Notes: generated from the sequence alone by a model not told the origin. Counted from the first letter of the stretch, positions 9,001-18,822 are shown. The stretch: DNA of 64,000 nucleotides from Comamonadaceae bacterium (GCA_947454955.1 CANGLW010000008.1:1-64000); one strand, 5' to 3'. A program made the numbers and translations.

Positions 9001-9168
9001 GAAGTCATCAAGAAAATTTGGGACTACATCAAGGCCAACGGCTTGCAAGACGCGACCAACAAACGCGCCATCAACGCCGACGCCAAACTTCTTCCCGTGT
9101 TCGGCAAAGCGCAAATCACCATGTTTGAGCTGGCCGGCATTGTGGGCAAACACCTGAGCAAATCATGA
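6100..9168 (+). CDS. topB: DNA topoisomerase III with C-terminal SWIB domain
   Basis: This 1022-residue type IA topoisomerase relaxes and decatenates DNA through a single-strand break. The TOPRIM domain begins KTLVIAEKPSVAQDIV and contains DAGREGELIF near residue 108. The catalytic tyrosine is Tyr340 in YPRTDSRAL. Zinc-finger-like motifs appear at about 680 (CPNCGGVV) and 790 (CPKCGEGT). After an Ala/Lys-rich linker (about 895-945) the last 75 residues (VARTEVIKKIWDYIKANGLQ, then INADAKLLPVFG) form a SWIB/MDM2 domain. Residues 447-471 are encoded by an in-frame palindromic repeat. The ATG at 6100 matches the family N-terminus. The stop overlaps slyD in ATGA. Confidence 0.96.
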   Translation: MKTLVIAEKPSVAQDIVRALTPTAGKFEKHDEHFESETYVVTSAVGHLVEIQAPEAFDVKRGKWSFAHLPVIPPHFDLKPVDKTKTRLNAVVKLAKRKDIDQLVNACDAGREGELIFRLIEQYAGGVKPLGKPVSRLWLQSMTPQAIRDGFGSLRSDAQMRPLADAARCRSEADWLVGINGTRAMTAFNSRDGGFFLTTVGRVQTPTLSVVVEREEKIRAFVSRDYWEIHASFAAQAGEYPAKWFDPEWKKPAPGPDGVVDAEQKADRLWNEAQARAIADAVRNQSATVTEESKPTTQASPLLFDLTSLQREANGKFGFSAKTTLSLAQSLYERHKALTYPRTDSRALPEDYLPVVKQTFEMLADSGMRHLAPHALTALNNSYIKPTKRVFDNSKVSDHFAIIPTLQAPSGLSEAEQKLYDLVVRRFMAVFFPSAEYQVTTRVTHVAPTLGTGVSLLPPEGAARSLGRPGTAPSSAGYHFKSEGKVLVKPGWLAIYGKEAADEVADAKDGDKGQNLVAVQPGERVNNTEVNPKGLKTRPPARYSEATLLGAMEGAGKLVEDDELREAMQEKGLGTPATRSSIIEGLIAEKYMLREGRELIPTAKAFQLMTLLRGLGVEELSKPELTGEWEYKLAQMEQGKLKRETFMAEIAAMTEHIVKKAKEYDRDTIPGNYATLATPCPNCGGVVKENYRRYGCTGKAGADEGCGFSFGKSPAGRTFEVVEAETFIRDKHIGPLDGFRSKAGWPFVAEMVLKFDDETKNFKLEFDFGDDKNDETGELVDFSAQTTLGKCPKCGEGTVNAAGGMVFEHGKNYVCDHAVPTHAQATPSCDFKSGQIILQQPIERAQMEKLLATGKTDMLEKFVSMRTRRAFKAMLAWDPEAGKVNFEFAPSKFPPRKPAASKTGAAGPAVARGAAKTASKTAAKKAPAKKAAAKKTATPKAPRKAAAGSAPSAELAAVIGNEPVARTEVIKKIWDYIKANGLQDATNKRAINADAKLLPVFGKAQITMFELAGIVGKHLSKS
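7438..7512. repeat. Palindromic repeat element inserted in frame in topB
   Basis: The block runs from CCCCCACGCTCGGCACTG through GCCCCCCGAGGGGGC to GCTTGGGGCGGCCCGGC. It has an inner CCCCC/GGGGG hairpin, outer arms CCCCACGC and GCTTGGGG, and GGCACTG at both ends. I recognise this general sequence as a dispersed intergenic repeat of Burkholderiales/Comamonadaceae genomes. Here it has no stop codon and adds about 25 residues (PTLGTGVSLLPPEGAARSLG and following) between topB segments THVA and AGYHFKSEGKV. Confidence 0.65.
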
Positions 9169-9641
9169 ACATCAGCAAAGACACGGTTGTCACCATCCAA
9201 TACAAAATCATCGACGCCACCGGCAAAACCTTAGACGCCAGCGACGAGCCCATGGCCTACCTGCACGGTGGCTACGACAACATCTTCCCCAAGGTTGAGG
9301 CTCTGCTCGAAGGCCAGACGGTAGGCTTTGCCACCACCATCGATTTGCCGGTTGAAGACGCCTTTGGCGCACGCGACGAGAGCCTGGTGCGCAGCATCCC
9401 CAAAACCGAATTTCCCCCCGGCGTGAAAGTGGGCGGCCAACTGCGCGGCCGCACCGAAGACGGGCGCGAAGCGGTGTTCACCGTGGTCAAAATCAAAGGC
9501 CCGCAGGTGCTGCTTGACGGCAACCACGCCCACGCAGGCAAAGCGATTCGCTTCAGCGTGCGGGTGATGGGCGTGCAAGCCGCTAGCGCCGAAGAAATCG
9601 CCCACGGCCACGCGCACGGCGCGCATGGGCACCACCACTGA
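9165..9641 (+). CDS. slyD: FKBP-type peptidyl-prolyl isomerase, SlyD type
   Basis: This 158-residue cytoplasmic proline isomerase and chaperone has the split FKBP fold. It starts VVTIQYKIIDATGKTLDAS, then MAYLHGGYDNIFPKVEALLEG, the insert-in-flap region and the second FKBP half ending FSVRVMGV. The tail HGHAHGAHGHHH is a metal-binding His-rich end, as in SlyD proteins that deliver nickel. It overlaps the topB stop by 4 bp (ATGA), so the two are translationally coupled. Confidence 0.93.
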   Translation: MNISKDTVVTIQYKIIDATGKTLDASDEPMAYLHGGYDNIFPKVEALLEGQTVGFATTIDLPVEDAFGARDESLVRSIPKTEFPPGVKVGGQLRGRTEDGREAVFTVVKIKGPQVLLDGNHAHAGKAIRFSVRVMGVQAASAEEIAHGHAHGAHGHHH

Positions 9642-9648
9642 TGTGTTG

Positions 9649-10332
9649 ATGCAACTCAACGCCGACTTCGCCCAACGCGTGGTGCTGCGCCCTGATGAGC
9701 GCAGCTGGCAGGCCTCACCCATGCCGGGTGTGGCGCGGCAAATGCTCGACCGCGTGGGCGACGAGGTGGCCCGCGCCACCTCGGTGGTGCGCTACGACAG
9801 CGGCTCGCAGTTTTCGCCACACATGCATGGCGGCGGCGAAGAAATTTTGGTGTTGGAGGGCGTGTTCACCGACGAGCAGGGCGACCACCCTGCCGGCACC
9901 TACCTGCGCAACCCACCTGGCACGCAGCACACGCCCAGCTCAGCCCCAGGTTGCACGCTGTTCGTGAAGCTTTGGCAATTTGCGCCGGGCGACACCGAGC
10001 CATGCCGCATCAACACCCACACCGAACCCTGGCGCCAAGGCTTGCGTCCTGGCCTGCAGGTGATGCCGCTGCACGAGTTCGATGGTGTGCACACCGCCTT
10101 GGTGCGCTGGGCGCCCCACACCACCTTCGCCACCCACACCCACCCGGGCGGCGAAGAAATTTTTGTGATTGACGGCGTGTTCCACGACGAGCACGGTGCC
10201 TACCCCGCCGGCAGCTGGCTGCGCAGCCCGCGCTGGAGCCAGCACACGCCCTACACGCAAGAAGAAGGCGCCCTCATTTACGTGAAGGTGGGGCACATGG
10301 GCGCCAATTTTTTAACGCCACCACCAGCCTGA
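9649..10332 (+). CDS. Double-cupin protein, ChrR-like
   Basis: Two cupin modules follow each other: FSPHMHGGGEEILVLEGVFTDE (about 55-75) and FATHTHPGGEEIFVIDGVF (about 165-185). Each has the H-x-H...E metal-binding pattern and a P-AG-(T/S)-(Y/W)-LR strand, as in the ChrR anti-sigma cupin domain. No anti-sigma zinc-binding helix region precedes them. The likely fold is a metal-binding cupin of unknown substrate. The ATG at 9649 starts 8 bp after slyD; an ATG at 9625 would overlap slyD by 17 bp. Probably the last gene of a topB-slyD-cupin operon. Confidence 0.8.
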   Translation: MQLNADFAQRVVLRPDERSWQASPMPGVARQMLDRVGDEVARATSVVRYDSGSQFSPHMHGGGEEILVLEGVFTDEQGDHPAGTYLRNPPGTQHTPSSAPGCTLFVKLWQFAPGDTEPCRINTHTEPWRQGLRPGLQVMPLHEFDGVHTALVRWAPHTTFATHTHPGGEEIFVIDGVFHDEHGAYPAGSWLRSPRWSQHTPYTQEEGALIYVKVGHMGANFLTPPPA

Positions 10333-10336
10333 AACT

Positions 10337-10374
10337 AAAAAAGCCTCTTCAGGCCAACACCCGAAGAGGCTTTT
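10337..10374. terminator. Bidirectional intrinsic terminator
   Basis: AAAAGCCTCTTC (10339-10350) and GAAGAGGCTTTT (10363-10374) form a perfect 12-bp stem with a 12-base loop. The A and T runs on either side let it work for the cupin gene (+) and the convergent gap gene (-). Confidence 0.88.
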
Positions 10375-10400
10375 GAACGACGCGCTTGAACGAGGCAAAT

Positions 10401-10417
10401 GCTACTGATTCAGTAGC
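10401..10417. repeat. Short inverted repeat GCTACTGA/TCAGTAGC
   Basis: This perfect 8-bp inverted repeat with a 1-base centre lies in the 52 bases between the terminator and the gap stop codon. It has the GCTA...TAGC ends shared by other short repeats in this window. Confidence 0.45.
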
Positions 10418-10426
10418 AACACAGCC

Positions 10427-11434
<1,008 letters not shown>

Positions 11435-11516
11435 TTAGAAAAACAAGATTGTGAAACTCTGGCCTGACGTGGCGCTTAAATCGGGTCGATATAAGCCACC
11501 TCAGGCACTTAAAAAC

Positions 11517-13598
11517 TCAGCGTTTACGCAGCACCGCACGCACGGTGTTAGCCACGTTATCGGGCGTGAAGCCGAAATGCTTGAACAGCACCGGCGCGGG
11601 GGCCGACTCGCCGTAGGTGTCGATGCCCACCACCGCGGCGCAGCCGTATTTCCACCAGCCGTCGGTCGAGCCCATTTCCACCGCCACGCGGGGCAACTTG
11701 GCGGGCAAGACCGCGGTTTTGTAAGCCACGGTTTGATGGTCAAAGGTGGTGGTTGACGGCATAGACACGACCCGTACAGCTATCTTTTGTGTAGCAAGCA
11801 ACTCCTGGGCCTTCAAAGCCAGCTGCACTTCCGAGCCGGTGGCGATGATGACGGCCTGCGCCGCTTTTTTCAGGCCCACATCGGCGGGCTCCGACAACAC
11901 ATACGCGCCGCGGCTGATGTCGCCCAGGTCGCGCTTGGGCGCGTAGGGCAGATTTTGGCGGCTCAGCAAGAGCGCGGTGGGCTTGTTTTTGTTTTGCAAA
12001 GCCACGGCCCAGGCCACGGTGGTCTCGGCTGTGTCGGCGGGGCGCCAAACGTCGAGGTTGGGAATCAAACGCAGGCTCGCGCCGTGCTCGATGGACTGGT
12101 GGGTGGGGCCGTCTTCGCCCAGGCCGATGGAGTCGTGGGTGAACACATGGATGACGCGCTGCTTCATGAGCGCCGCCATGCGGATGGCGTTGCGCGAGTA
12201 GTCGCTGAAGGTCAGGAAGGTGCCGCCGTAGGGGATGAAGCCGCCGTGCAGCGCCACGCCGTTCATGATGGCGGCCATGCCGAATTCGCGCACACCGTAG
12301 TTGATGTGGCGGCCAATACGGAAGCCCCCTTCGGTAGGCGTGCCTTCTTCGGTCTTCACCACCGCACCGTTCACATCCACACGCAGCGCAGGCGTGCTCT
12401 TGGTGTTGGTGAGGTTCGAGCCGGTCAAGTCAGCACTGCCGCCCAGCAACTCGGGCAGGGCCGCGGTGAAGGCTTCCAGCGCGAGTTGGCTGGCCTTGCG
12501 GCTGGCCACGGTCTCGGCTTTGGTGTGGGCGGCCACGGCAGCGTCCACCGCCACTTGCGCGAACTGCTTGGGCAAGTCGCCTGCCATGCGGCGCACAAAC
12601 TCAGCGGCCAGCTCGGGGTGGGCGGCTTTGTAAGCGGCAAACGCGGTGTTCCAGGTGGCTTCTTGTGCAGCACCTGCGGCGTGGCTGTTCCAGGCTTGGG
12701 CCACGTCAGCGGGAATGACGAAGGGCTCGTGCGCCCAGCCCAGGGCCTCGCGGGTGAGTTTGATTTCCTCGCCACCCAGGGGCTCGCCGTGGGCTTTGGC
12801 GGTGTTGGCGCGGTTGGGGCTGCCTTTGCCAATGGAGGTTTTGCACACAATCAGCGTGGGCTTGGTGGCCGAGGTTTTGGCCTTGGCAATGGCGGCTGAG
12901 ACTGCAGCGGCATCGTGGCCGTCGGCGCTCAAGACATTCCAGCCGTAGGCTTCGAAGCGGCGGGGGGTGTCGTCCACAAACCAGGGGGCCACTTGGCCGT
13001 CGATCGAGATGCCGTTGTCGTCGTACAAGGCCACGAGTTTGTTGAGCTTCCAGGCGCCAGCCAGGGCGCAGGCCTCGTGGCTGATGCCTTCCATCAGGCA
13101 GCCGTCGCCCAGGAACACATAGGTGTGGTGGTTCACCACGGCGTGGCCGGGGCGGTTGAACTCGGCGGCCAGCAGTTTTTCAGCCAGCGCCATGCCCACC
13201 GCGTTGGTGACGCCCTGACCCAGCGGGCCGGTGGTGGTTTCCACGCCTGGGGTCACGCCCACTTCGGGGTGACCCGCGGTTTTGGAGTGCAGCTGGCGGA
13301 AGTTTTTCAGCTCGGCCATGGGCAGGTTGTAGCCGCTCAGGTGCAAGAGCGCGTAAATGAGCATGGAGGCGTGGCCGTTGGAGAGCACAAAACGGTCGCG
13401 GTTGGCCCAGTGCGGGTTGCGCGGGTTGTGCTGCAGGTGGCCGGCCAGACCTGCGGTGCTCGGACCCCAGAGGGCCACGGCCATGTCGGCCATGCCCATA
13501 GGGGCGCCGGGGTGACCGGAGTTGGCCTGTTGCACAGCGTCCATGGCCAGGGCGCGGATGGCATTGGCCATGTCATGAACTGGGGGGGTATTGGCCAT
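11517..13598 (-). CDS. tkt: Transketolase
   Basis: The 693-residue thiamine-diphosphate enzyme transfers two-carbon units between sugar phosphates in the pentose phosphate or Calvin cycle. Motifs are [15 protein letters not shown], the ThDP-binding [18 protein letters not shown] followed by [10 protein letters not shown], and the pyrimidine-domain [14 protein letters not shown]. Length is normal. It starts 119 bp from the divergent murU gene. Near 11777-11797 the coding DNA contains a GCTA...TAGC repeat-like block. Confidence 0.97.
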   Translation of the reverse strand: MANTPPVHDMANAIRALAMDAVQQANSGHPGAPMGMADMAVALWGPSTAGLAGHLQHNPRNPHWANRDRFVLSNGHASMLIYALLHLSGYNLPMAELKNFRQLHSKTAGHPEVGVTPGVETTTGPLGQGVTNAVGMALAEKLLAAEFNRPGHAVVNHHTYVFLGDGCLMEGISHEACALAGAWKLNKLVALYDDNGISIDGQVAPWFVDDTPRRFEAYGWNVLSADGHDAAAVSAAIAKAKTSATKPTLIVCKTSIGKGSPNRANTAKAHGEPLGGEEIKLTREALGWAHEPFVIPADVAQAWNSHAAGAAQEATWNTAFAAYKAAHPELAAEFVRRMAGDLPKQFAQVAVDAAVAAHTKAETVASRKASQLALEAFTAALPELLGGSADLTGSNLTNTKSTPALRVDVNGAVVKTEEGTPTEGGFRIGRHINYGVREFGMAAIMNGVALHGGFIPYGGTFLTFSDYSRNAIRMAALMKQRVIHVFTHDSIGLGEDGPTHQSIEHGASLRLIPNLDVWRPADTAETTVAWAVALQNKNKPTALLLSRQNLPYAPKRDLGDISRGAYVLSEPADVGLKKAAQAVIIATGSEVQLALKAQELLATQKIAVRVVSMPSTTTFDHQTVAYKTAVLPAKLPRVAVEMGSTDGWWKYGCAAVVGIDTYGESAPAPVLFKHFGFTPDNVANTVRAVLRKR

Positions 13599-13717
13599 GC
13601 GTCGACTCCGGGTGGGTGAAAACCCGCTATTTTAAGGGGCTCAGGCACGTGCTCAGCGCTGCGGTCTGTCACTTTCAGGATCAGCTGGCGGGCTTGGGCA
13701 TCGTCTAAAGTGGTGGG

Positions 13718-14533
13718 GTGAACGCTGCAACTTCTCCACACATCAGCGCTGTGATCTTGGCCGCCGGGCGCGGCGAGCGCATGCGCCCGCTGACCGATGC
13801 CACGCCCAAACCTTTGCTTTCAGTGCAAGGCCAACCCTTGCTGCGCTGGCATGTGGAGGCCTTGGCGCGCGCAGGCCACACGCAACTGCACATCAACACC
13901 GCGTGGTTGGGCGAGCAAATTCCAAGCTATTTTGGGCCACAGCCTACGTCGTTGTTGGGTATGCCGCTACAAATTTCATACTCGCATGAAGGTGTGGATT
14001 TTGGTGGCGCGCTGGAAACCGCTGGCGGTATTGCGCGCTTGTTGCCTCACCTGAGCGATGTATTTTGGGTGCTGGCCGGTGATGTGTACGTGCCTGGCTT
14101 CACTTTCCAACCAGACACAGTGGCTGCTTTTGCACAAAGCAACAAACTGGCGCATTTGTTTTTGGCGCCCAACCCAGCGCACAACCTCAAAGGCGACTTT
14201 GGCTTGGGGGCGTCCCAAACAGAGATTGGCAACGCCATCGGCGTTCAAGCCTGCCTGAACTTGCCCCCCGAGCACCCTGGACCGCGCTACACCTACAGCA
14301 CCATCGGCCTGTACAAACGCGCCTTGTTTGAGGCGCCTTGGTGCGACATCCCTGCGGGCAACCCGCAGGGCGTCAAAGCCGCTTTGGCACCGCTCTTGCG
14401 CCGCGCGATGGACGCGGGGCTGGTGAGTGCTGAGCTCTACACCGGCGCCTGGACCGATGTGGGCACGCCTGCGCGACTCGCGCAGCTCAACACACCCCAC
14501 GCTGACACAGCGAACACGCCCGAGAAACGCTAA
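13718..14533 (+). CDS. murU: Nucleotidyltransferase family protein, probable MurNAc-1-phosphate uridylyltransferase
   Basis: This 271-residue sugar-phosphate nucleotidyltransferase has the N-terminal nucleotide-binding motif AVILAAGRGERMRPLTD and KPLLSVQGQPLL. LAGDVYVPGF holds the metal-binding Asp. Size and C-terminal WTDVGTPARLAQLN match MurU, which makes UDP-MurNAc during peptidoglycan recycling. The kinase that would supply its substrate (amgK-like) is about 20 kb away, not adjacent as in Pseudomonas. It starts at GTG and is followed by pepP 9 bp later. Confidence 0.85.
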   Translation: MNAATSPHISAVILAAGRGERMRPLTDATPKPLLSVQGQPLLRWHVEALARAGHTQLHINTAWLGEQIPSYFGPQPTSLLGMPLQISYSHEGVDFGGALETAGGIARLLPHLSDVFWVLAGDVYVPGFTFQPDTVAAFAQSNKLAHLFLAPNPAHNLKGDFGLGASQTEIGNAIGVQACLNLPPEHPGPRYTYSTIGLYKRALFEAPWCDIPAGNPQGVKAALAPLLRRAMDAGLVSAELYTGAWTDVGTPARLAQLNTPHADTANTPEKR

Positions 14534-14542
14534 GCTCTGCCC

Positions 14543-15943
14543 ATGCAAGCCATCATCACGCCCCCAGCACATTTGTACGCCCAACGCCGCGCTGCCCTGG
14601 CCCGCCAACTCGGGGCCGATGGCATCGCGCTTTTGCCCACCGCGCCTGAGCGCGCGCGCAACCGCGACAGCGACTTCCCTTACCGGCACGACAGCTATTT
14701 TTATTACCTCACCGGCTTCACCGAGCCCAACGCTTGGCTGCTGATTGACGGACAGGGCCGCACCACGCTGCTGTGCCAACCCAAAGACCTGGAGCGCGAA
14801 ATTTGGGACGGCATCCGCCTCGGCCCCCAAGCTGCCCCGCAAGCGCTGGGTGTGGACCAAGCGTTTTCGGTGGACGACATCGACCAGCACCTGCCCAAGT
14901 TGCTGGAAAACCGCCGCACCGTGTGGTACCCCTTTGCCACGCACACCGGCCTGGAAACCCAGGTGGACGGCTGGCTGCACAAAGTGCGCGCCCGCGTGCG
15001 TTTTGGCGCGCAATGCCCCGACCGCCAGCAAGACCTGTGCGGCCTGTTGGACGAGATGCGCTTGGTCAAAGACGCGCACGAGCAAGCGGTGATGCGCCGC
15101 GCCGCGCACATCAGCGCGCGCGGCCATGTGCGTGCCATGCAGTTGAGCGCCCAACGTCTGCGCGAAGGCGCTGATGTGCGCGAGTACCACTTGGACGCCG
15201 AGCTGCTGCACGAGTTCCGCCTGCACGGCTCGCAGTTCAGCGCCTACAGCTCCATCGTGGCAGCCGGCACCAACGCTTGCGTGCTGCACTACCGAGCCGA
15301 TGCCGCGCCCATCCGCAGCGGCGACTTGGTGTTGATCGACGCAGGTTGCGAGCTCGATGGCTATGCCAGCGACATCACCCGCACCTTCCCGGCCAACGGG
15401 CGTTTCACCGGGCCGCAGCGCGCGCTCTACGACATCGTGCTGGCCAGCCAGGACGCGGCGGTGGCCGCCACCCAAGCCGGTGCGCGCTTCACCGACCCGC
15501 ACGAGGCCAGTGTGCAGGTGCTGGCCCAAGGCATGCTGGACGTGGGCCTGCTGGACAAAAACAAGGTGGGCACGCTCGATGATGTGATCGCCAACCGCAG
15601 CTACTTTGCGTTTTACATGCACCGCACCAGCCACTGGCTGGGGATGGACGTGCACGACTGCGGCAGCTACGTGGAACCTGGCGACACCAGCGTGACCGAG
15701 CGCACCGACCCGCTCTCGGGCGAGCTCATCAAAAACCGGCCCAGCCGGGTGCTCAAACCCGGCATGGTGCTCACCCTCGAACCCGGCATTTACGTGCGCC
15801 CGGGTGAAGGCGTGCCCGAGCAGTTTCACGGCATCGGCATCCGCATCGAAGACGATGCGATCGTGACCGAGACCGGTTGCGAGCTCATCACCCGCGATGT
15901 GCCGGTGAAGGCCGATGAGATTGAAGCCTTGATGCGGGCTTGA
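14543..15943 (+). CDS. pepP: Xaa-Pro aminopeptidase (aminopeptidase P)
   Basis: The 466-residue M24 metallopeptidase removes N-terminal residues that precede proline. The N-terminal creatinase-like domain is followed by the pita-bread catalytic domain. Metal ligands are visible in IDAGCELDGYASDITRTFP (two Asp), HRTSHWLGMDVHD (His), LTLEPGIYV (Glu) and IGIRIEDDAI (Glu). Length matches E. coli PepP. Its TGA overlaps the possible TTG start of the MOSC gene. Confidence 0.96.
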   Translation: MQAIITPPAHLYAQRRAALARQLGADGIALLPTAPERARNRDSDFPYRHDSYFYYLTGFTEPNAWLLIDGQGRTTLLCQPKDLEREIWDGIRLGPQAAPQALGVDQAFSVDDIDQHLPKLLENRRTVWYPFATHTGLETQVDGWLHKVRARVRFGAQCPDRQQDLCGLLDEMRLVKDAHEQAVMRRAAHISARGHVRAMQLSAQRLREGADVREYHLDAELLHEFRLHGSQFSAYSSIVAAGTNACVLHYRADAAPIRSGDLVLIDAGCELDGYASDITRTFPANGRFTGPQRALYDIVLASQDAAVAATQAGARFTDPHEASVQVLAQGMLDVGLLDKNKVGTLDDVIANRSYFAFYMHRTSHWLGMDVHDCGSYVEPGDTSVTERTDPLSGELIKNRPSRVLKPGMVLTLEPGIYVRPGEGVPEQFHGIGIRIEDDAIVTETGCELITRDVPVKADEIEALMRA

Positions 15944-15948
15944 GTGCT

Positions 15949-16524
15949 GTGCAACTTTTGAGCATCAACGTCGGCCAGGTGCGCAAGCTGCGTGTGGGCG
16001 AGCGCCAGCTCCCCAGCGCGATTGGCAAGCAAACCGTGTCTGGTGCCGTGGCCGTGGGCAAACTGGGTTTGAGCGGCGACACCCAGGCGGATGACAGCAT
16101 TCACGGTGGCTTGAGCAAAGCCGTGTACGCCTACCCTTTGGAGCATTACCCCTTCTGGCAGCAACTGCGCCGCGACCACGGCGTGAGCCTGTTCGACGAA
16201 GACCTGCCCCACGGCTTCATGGGCGAGAACCTGACCATCGCCGGCCTGTTGGAGCAAGAGGTGTGGGCCGGTGACGAATTGCACTTTCCCGACTGCGTGC
16301 TGCGCGTGACCGAGGCCCGTTCACCCTGCGGCAAGTTTGCCGCTGTGATGGCCTTTGCTGGCGCGCCCAAGGCCATGTTTGAGGGCAACACCTGTGGCTT
16401 TTATTTGGCGGTGGACGTGTCCGGCACCCTGCAAGCCGGGCAAAGCTTCACGCTCAAACCGGGTAGCCGCTCGGTGAGCATCGCCACCTCTTTGCAGGCC
16501 AAGCGTTACAAGCATGTGCGCTGA
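15949..16524 (+). CDS. MOSC domain-containing protein, YiiM type
   Basis: This protein of about 191 residues is built around a MOSC domain. It has GLSGDTQADDSIHGG (the D-x-x-HGG pattern), VYAYPLEHYPFW, GENLTIAGLLEQE and EARSPCGKFA with the conserved Cys. MOSC proteins of this kind handle molybdenum-cofactor-linked N-hydroxyl compound detoxification; the substrate here is not known. The GTG at 15949 gives the usual start (V)QLLSINVGQV; a TTG at 15940 overlaps the pepP stop. Confidence 0.88.
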   Translation: MQLLSINVGQVRKLRVGERQLPSAIGKQTVSGAVAVGKLGLSGDTQADDSIHGGLSKAVYAYPLEHYPFWQQLRRDHGVSLFDEDLPHGFMGENLTIAGLLEQEVWAGDELHFPDCVLRVTEARSPCGKFAAVMAFAGAPKAMFEGNTCGFYLAVDVSGTLQAGQSFTLKPGSRSVSIATSLQAKRYKHVR

Positions 16525-16612
16525 CAGCGGGAAGCGGAAAAGAGCCGATCTGCGCTGAATTAACCGCGAAGTACCGCACCAACATTTAAGCTCTATCAAT
16601 GGATTAGCAAGT

Positions 16613-16635
16613 TTCAATTGGTCGAATCAATTGAA
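16613..16635. promoter_or_regulatory. Perfect inverted repeat upstream of rubrerythrin
   Basis: TTCAATTG (16613-16620) and CAATTGAA (16628-16635) are perfect 8-bp arms around 7 bases. The palindrome lies 55 bp before the rubrerythrin ATG, where a regulator would bind. No known consensus (OxyR, Fur, IscR) fits clearly. Confidence 0.5.
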
Positions 16636-16690
16636 CATGCCTACCATTTGTCCTGTGTTGATCCATGTCATCTATTCACAGGAGTTCACC

Positions 16691-17170
<480 letters not shown>

Positions 17171-17226
17171 GGCGATTCAAGCTTGATGCGAGCTTGAGCC
17201 GCAAGGCTTGATGCCTTGCGAATTTA

Positions 17227-17276
17227 TTTTGCTACGTTATTCATAGCGCGCTGAGCTTGCTAAATAGGGCTCAGCC
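17227..17276. repeat. Dispersed repeat with GCTA...TAGC core (copy A)
   Basis: TTTTGCTACGTTATTCATAG followed by an AGCTTGC and AGGGCTCAG block aligns with the copy at 22441-22490. Both share TTTGCTA-G-TATT-ATAGCGC and a later AGCT...AGGGCT block. It occupies the gap between the rubrerythrin and rubredoxin genes. Confidence 0.55.
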
Positions 17277-17304
17277 GCTGATTTGATGTGAAAGAGTGAA
17301 CACC

Positions 17305-17469
17305 ATGAAAAGCTATATCTGCATTGTGTGCGGTTTTGTGTACGACGAAGCCGCGGGCCGCCCCGAAGACGGCATCGCACCCGGCACCTTATGGGCCGAC
17401 GTGCCCGAGAGCTGGACTTGCCCCGACTGCGGCGTGGCCAAGTCTGATTTTGAAATTGTGGAGGTTTGA
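17305..17469 (+). CDS. Rubredoxin
   Basis: The protein has 54 residues. The two iron-binding knuckles are [19 protein letters not shown] near the start and [12 protein letters not shown] near the end, with the conserved [14 protein letters not shown] between. It is a one-iron electron carrier between the downstream flavoprotein reductase and the upstream diiron protein. It starts after AGAGTGAACACC and ends 3 bp before the reductase ATG, so the two are surely co-transcribed. Confidence 0.95.
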   Translation: MKSYICIVCGFVYDEAAGRPEDGIAPGTLWADVPESWTCPDCGVAKSDFEIVEV

Positions 17470-17472
17470 ACC

Positions 17473-18633
17473 ATGAGCGCACTGTCCCCCATCGTCATCA
17501 TCGGCAGCGGCTTGGCGGGCTGGACGACGGTGCGCGAGTTTCGCAAGCTCGACAAAACCACCCCCATCGTGATGTTCACCGCCGACAACGGTGACTTCTA
17601 CGCCAAGCCCTCGCTGTCCAACGCTTTGAGCGACCAGCGCAGCCCCGCGCAATTGGTGACCACGCCGGCGGTAAAAATGGCCGAGACGCAAAACGTCACC
17701 CTGCACGCCCGCACCTCCGTGCGCAGCATCGACACCGCCGCCAAAACCGTCACCACCGACGCCGGTGTGACGCCCTACAGCCGCCTGGTGCTGGCCACCG
17801 GCGCGCAGCAAATCAAACTGCCCTTGCAAGGCAACGCTGTGGCTGAGGTGCTCAGCGTGAACTCGCTGGCCGACTTTGCGGTGTTTCATGAGCGCTTGTT
17901 AGGCGCCGCCGTTGATGCGCCCAAAAAGCACGTGCTCATCATGGGCGCGGGCTTGATTGGTTGCGAGTTCGCCAACGACCTGGCCGCCACGGGCCACCGC
18001 GTGAGCGTGGTGGACCTCAGCCCCCGCCCCCTGGCCGCCTTGCTGCCAAAGGACGCCAGCGAGCAACTGCAAGCGGCTTTGAGTGGCCTGGGCGTGCAAT
18101 GGCACTTTGGCACCAGCGTGCAAAGCATCGACCGCGAAGGCGCGGCGCTGCAGGTCACCCTGGCCAATGGCGACAAAGTGCAAGCCGACCTGGTGCTCAG
18201 CGCCGTGGGCTTGCGCGCTGACACCGCGCTGGCGCAAGCCGCGGGCATCGCCTGCGAGCGCGGTGTGCTGGCCAATGAACTGCTGCAAACCAATGTGGCC
18301 GATGTGTACAGCGTGGGCGACGGCACGGCTTACGCCAGCGCGCAGGGCCGCACCCTGCCGTATGTCATGCCCATCATGCAAGCCGCGCGCACGGTGGCGG
18401 GTGTGTTGGCCGGGCAGCCCAAACCCTTGGTGTTCCCGCTCATGCCGGTGGGCATCAAAACGCCCATCTACCCGCTGGTGGTGGCCTTGCCCGCACCCGG
18501 CACCCCGGGCGCCTGGGTGCTTGCCGAAGAGGGTGTGTGGCAGTTCAAAGATGGCGAGGTGCAGCGCGGCTTCGTGCTCTCAGGTCCGCAAACCAAGCGG
18601 CGTGCTGAGCAAGCGGGTTTGACGCAGGTTTGA
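17473..18633 (+). CDS. Rubredoxin--NAD(+) reductase, FAD-dependent
   Basis: The 386-residue pyridine nucleotide-disulfide oxidoreductase fold protein has the FAD motif PIVIIGSGLAGWTTVREFRK. A second dinucleotide motif, HVLIMGAGLIGCEFANDLA (about 155), binds NAD(P)H, and VYSVGDGTAYA is the C-terminal FAD contact. It has no CxxxxC redox pair, which fits reductases for rubredoxin. With its neighbours it forms an NAD(P)H to rubredoxin to rubrerythrin peroxide-reducing chain. The order and 3-bp spacing indicate an operon. Confidence 0.92.
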   Translation: MSALSPIVIIGSGLAGWTTVREFRKLDKTTPIVMFTADNGDFYAKPSLSNALSDQRSPAQLVTTPAVKMAETQNVTLHARTSVRSIDTAAKTVTTDAGVTPYSRLVLATGAQQIKLPLQGNAVAEVLSVNSLADFAVFHERLLGAAVDAPKKHVLIMGAGLIGCEFANDLAATGHRVSVVDLSPRPLAALLPKDASEQLQAALSGLGVQWHFGTSVQSIDREGAALQVTLANGDKVQADLVLSAVGLRADTALAQAAGIACERGVLANELLQTNVADVYSVGDGTAYASAQGRTLPYVMPIMQAARTVAGVLAGQPKPLVFPLMPVGIKTPIYPLVVALPAPGTPGAWVLAEEGVWQFKDGEVQRGFVLSGPQTKRRAEQAGLTQV

Positions 18634-18645
18634 GCCAACTTTGAG

Positions 18646-18670
18646 AGCCCAGCGATTGAGCCGCTGGGCT
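18646..18670 (+). terminator. Probable terminator after rubredoxin reductase
   Basis: AGCCCAGCG (18646-18654) pairs with CGCTGGGCT (18662-18670) over a 7-base loop, 13 bp after the stop codon. The following T-run is weak (TCACTAAT), so strength is uncertain. Confidence 0.5.
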
Positions 18671-18695
18671 TCACTAATCATCATTCGGTTCGGGC

Positions 18696-18715
18696 TGACT
18701 TAACCATTTAAGTCA
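18696..18715. promoter_or_regulatory. Palindrome upstream of maeB
   Basis: TGACTTAACCATTTAAGTCA has perfect 8-bp arms and a 4-bp centre, about 110 bp before the maeB ATG. It lies upstream of a possible -10 (TACAAT, 18748-18753). It is a candidate operator; no regulator is identifiable. Confidence 0.4.
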
Positions 18716-18822
18716 TGAATGAGGGGTGTAGCGCAACATCCAAGACCTACAATGCCCACACAAGCTGACAAGCTCGGTGCGAGCGCAGACATCCCGCCTG
18801 CGCGCCGGCCCAGGAGATCCGA

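Noticed and set aside
13976-15829. 617-codon open frame antisense to murU and pepP
   Set aside because: It is a by-product of high GC third positions in the true genes. Its composition is His/Gln/Val-rich without any recognisable domain. The same holds for long frames at 32419-34011, 24065-25423, 11787-12899 and 6109-7434.
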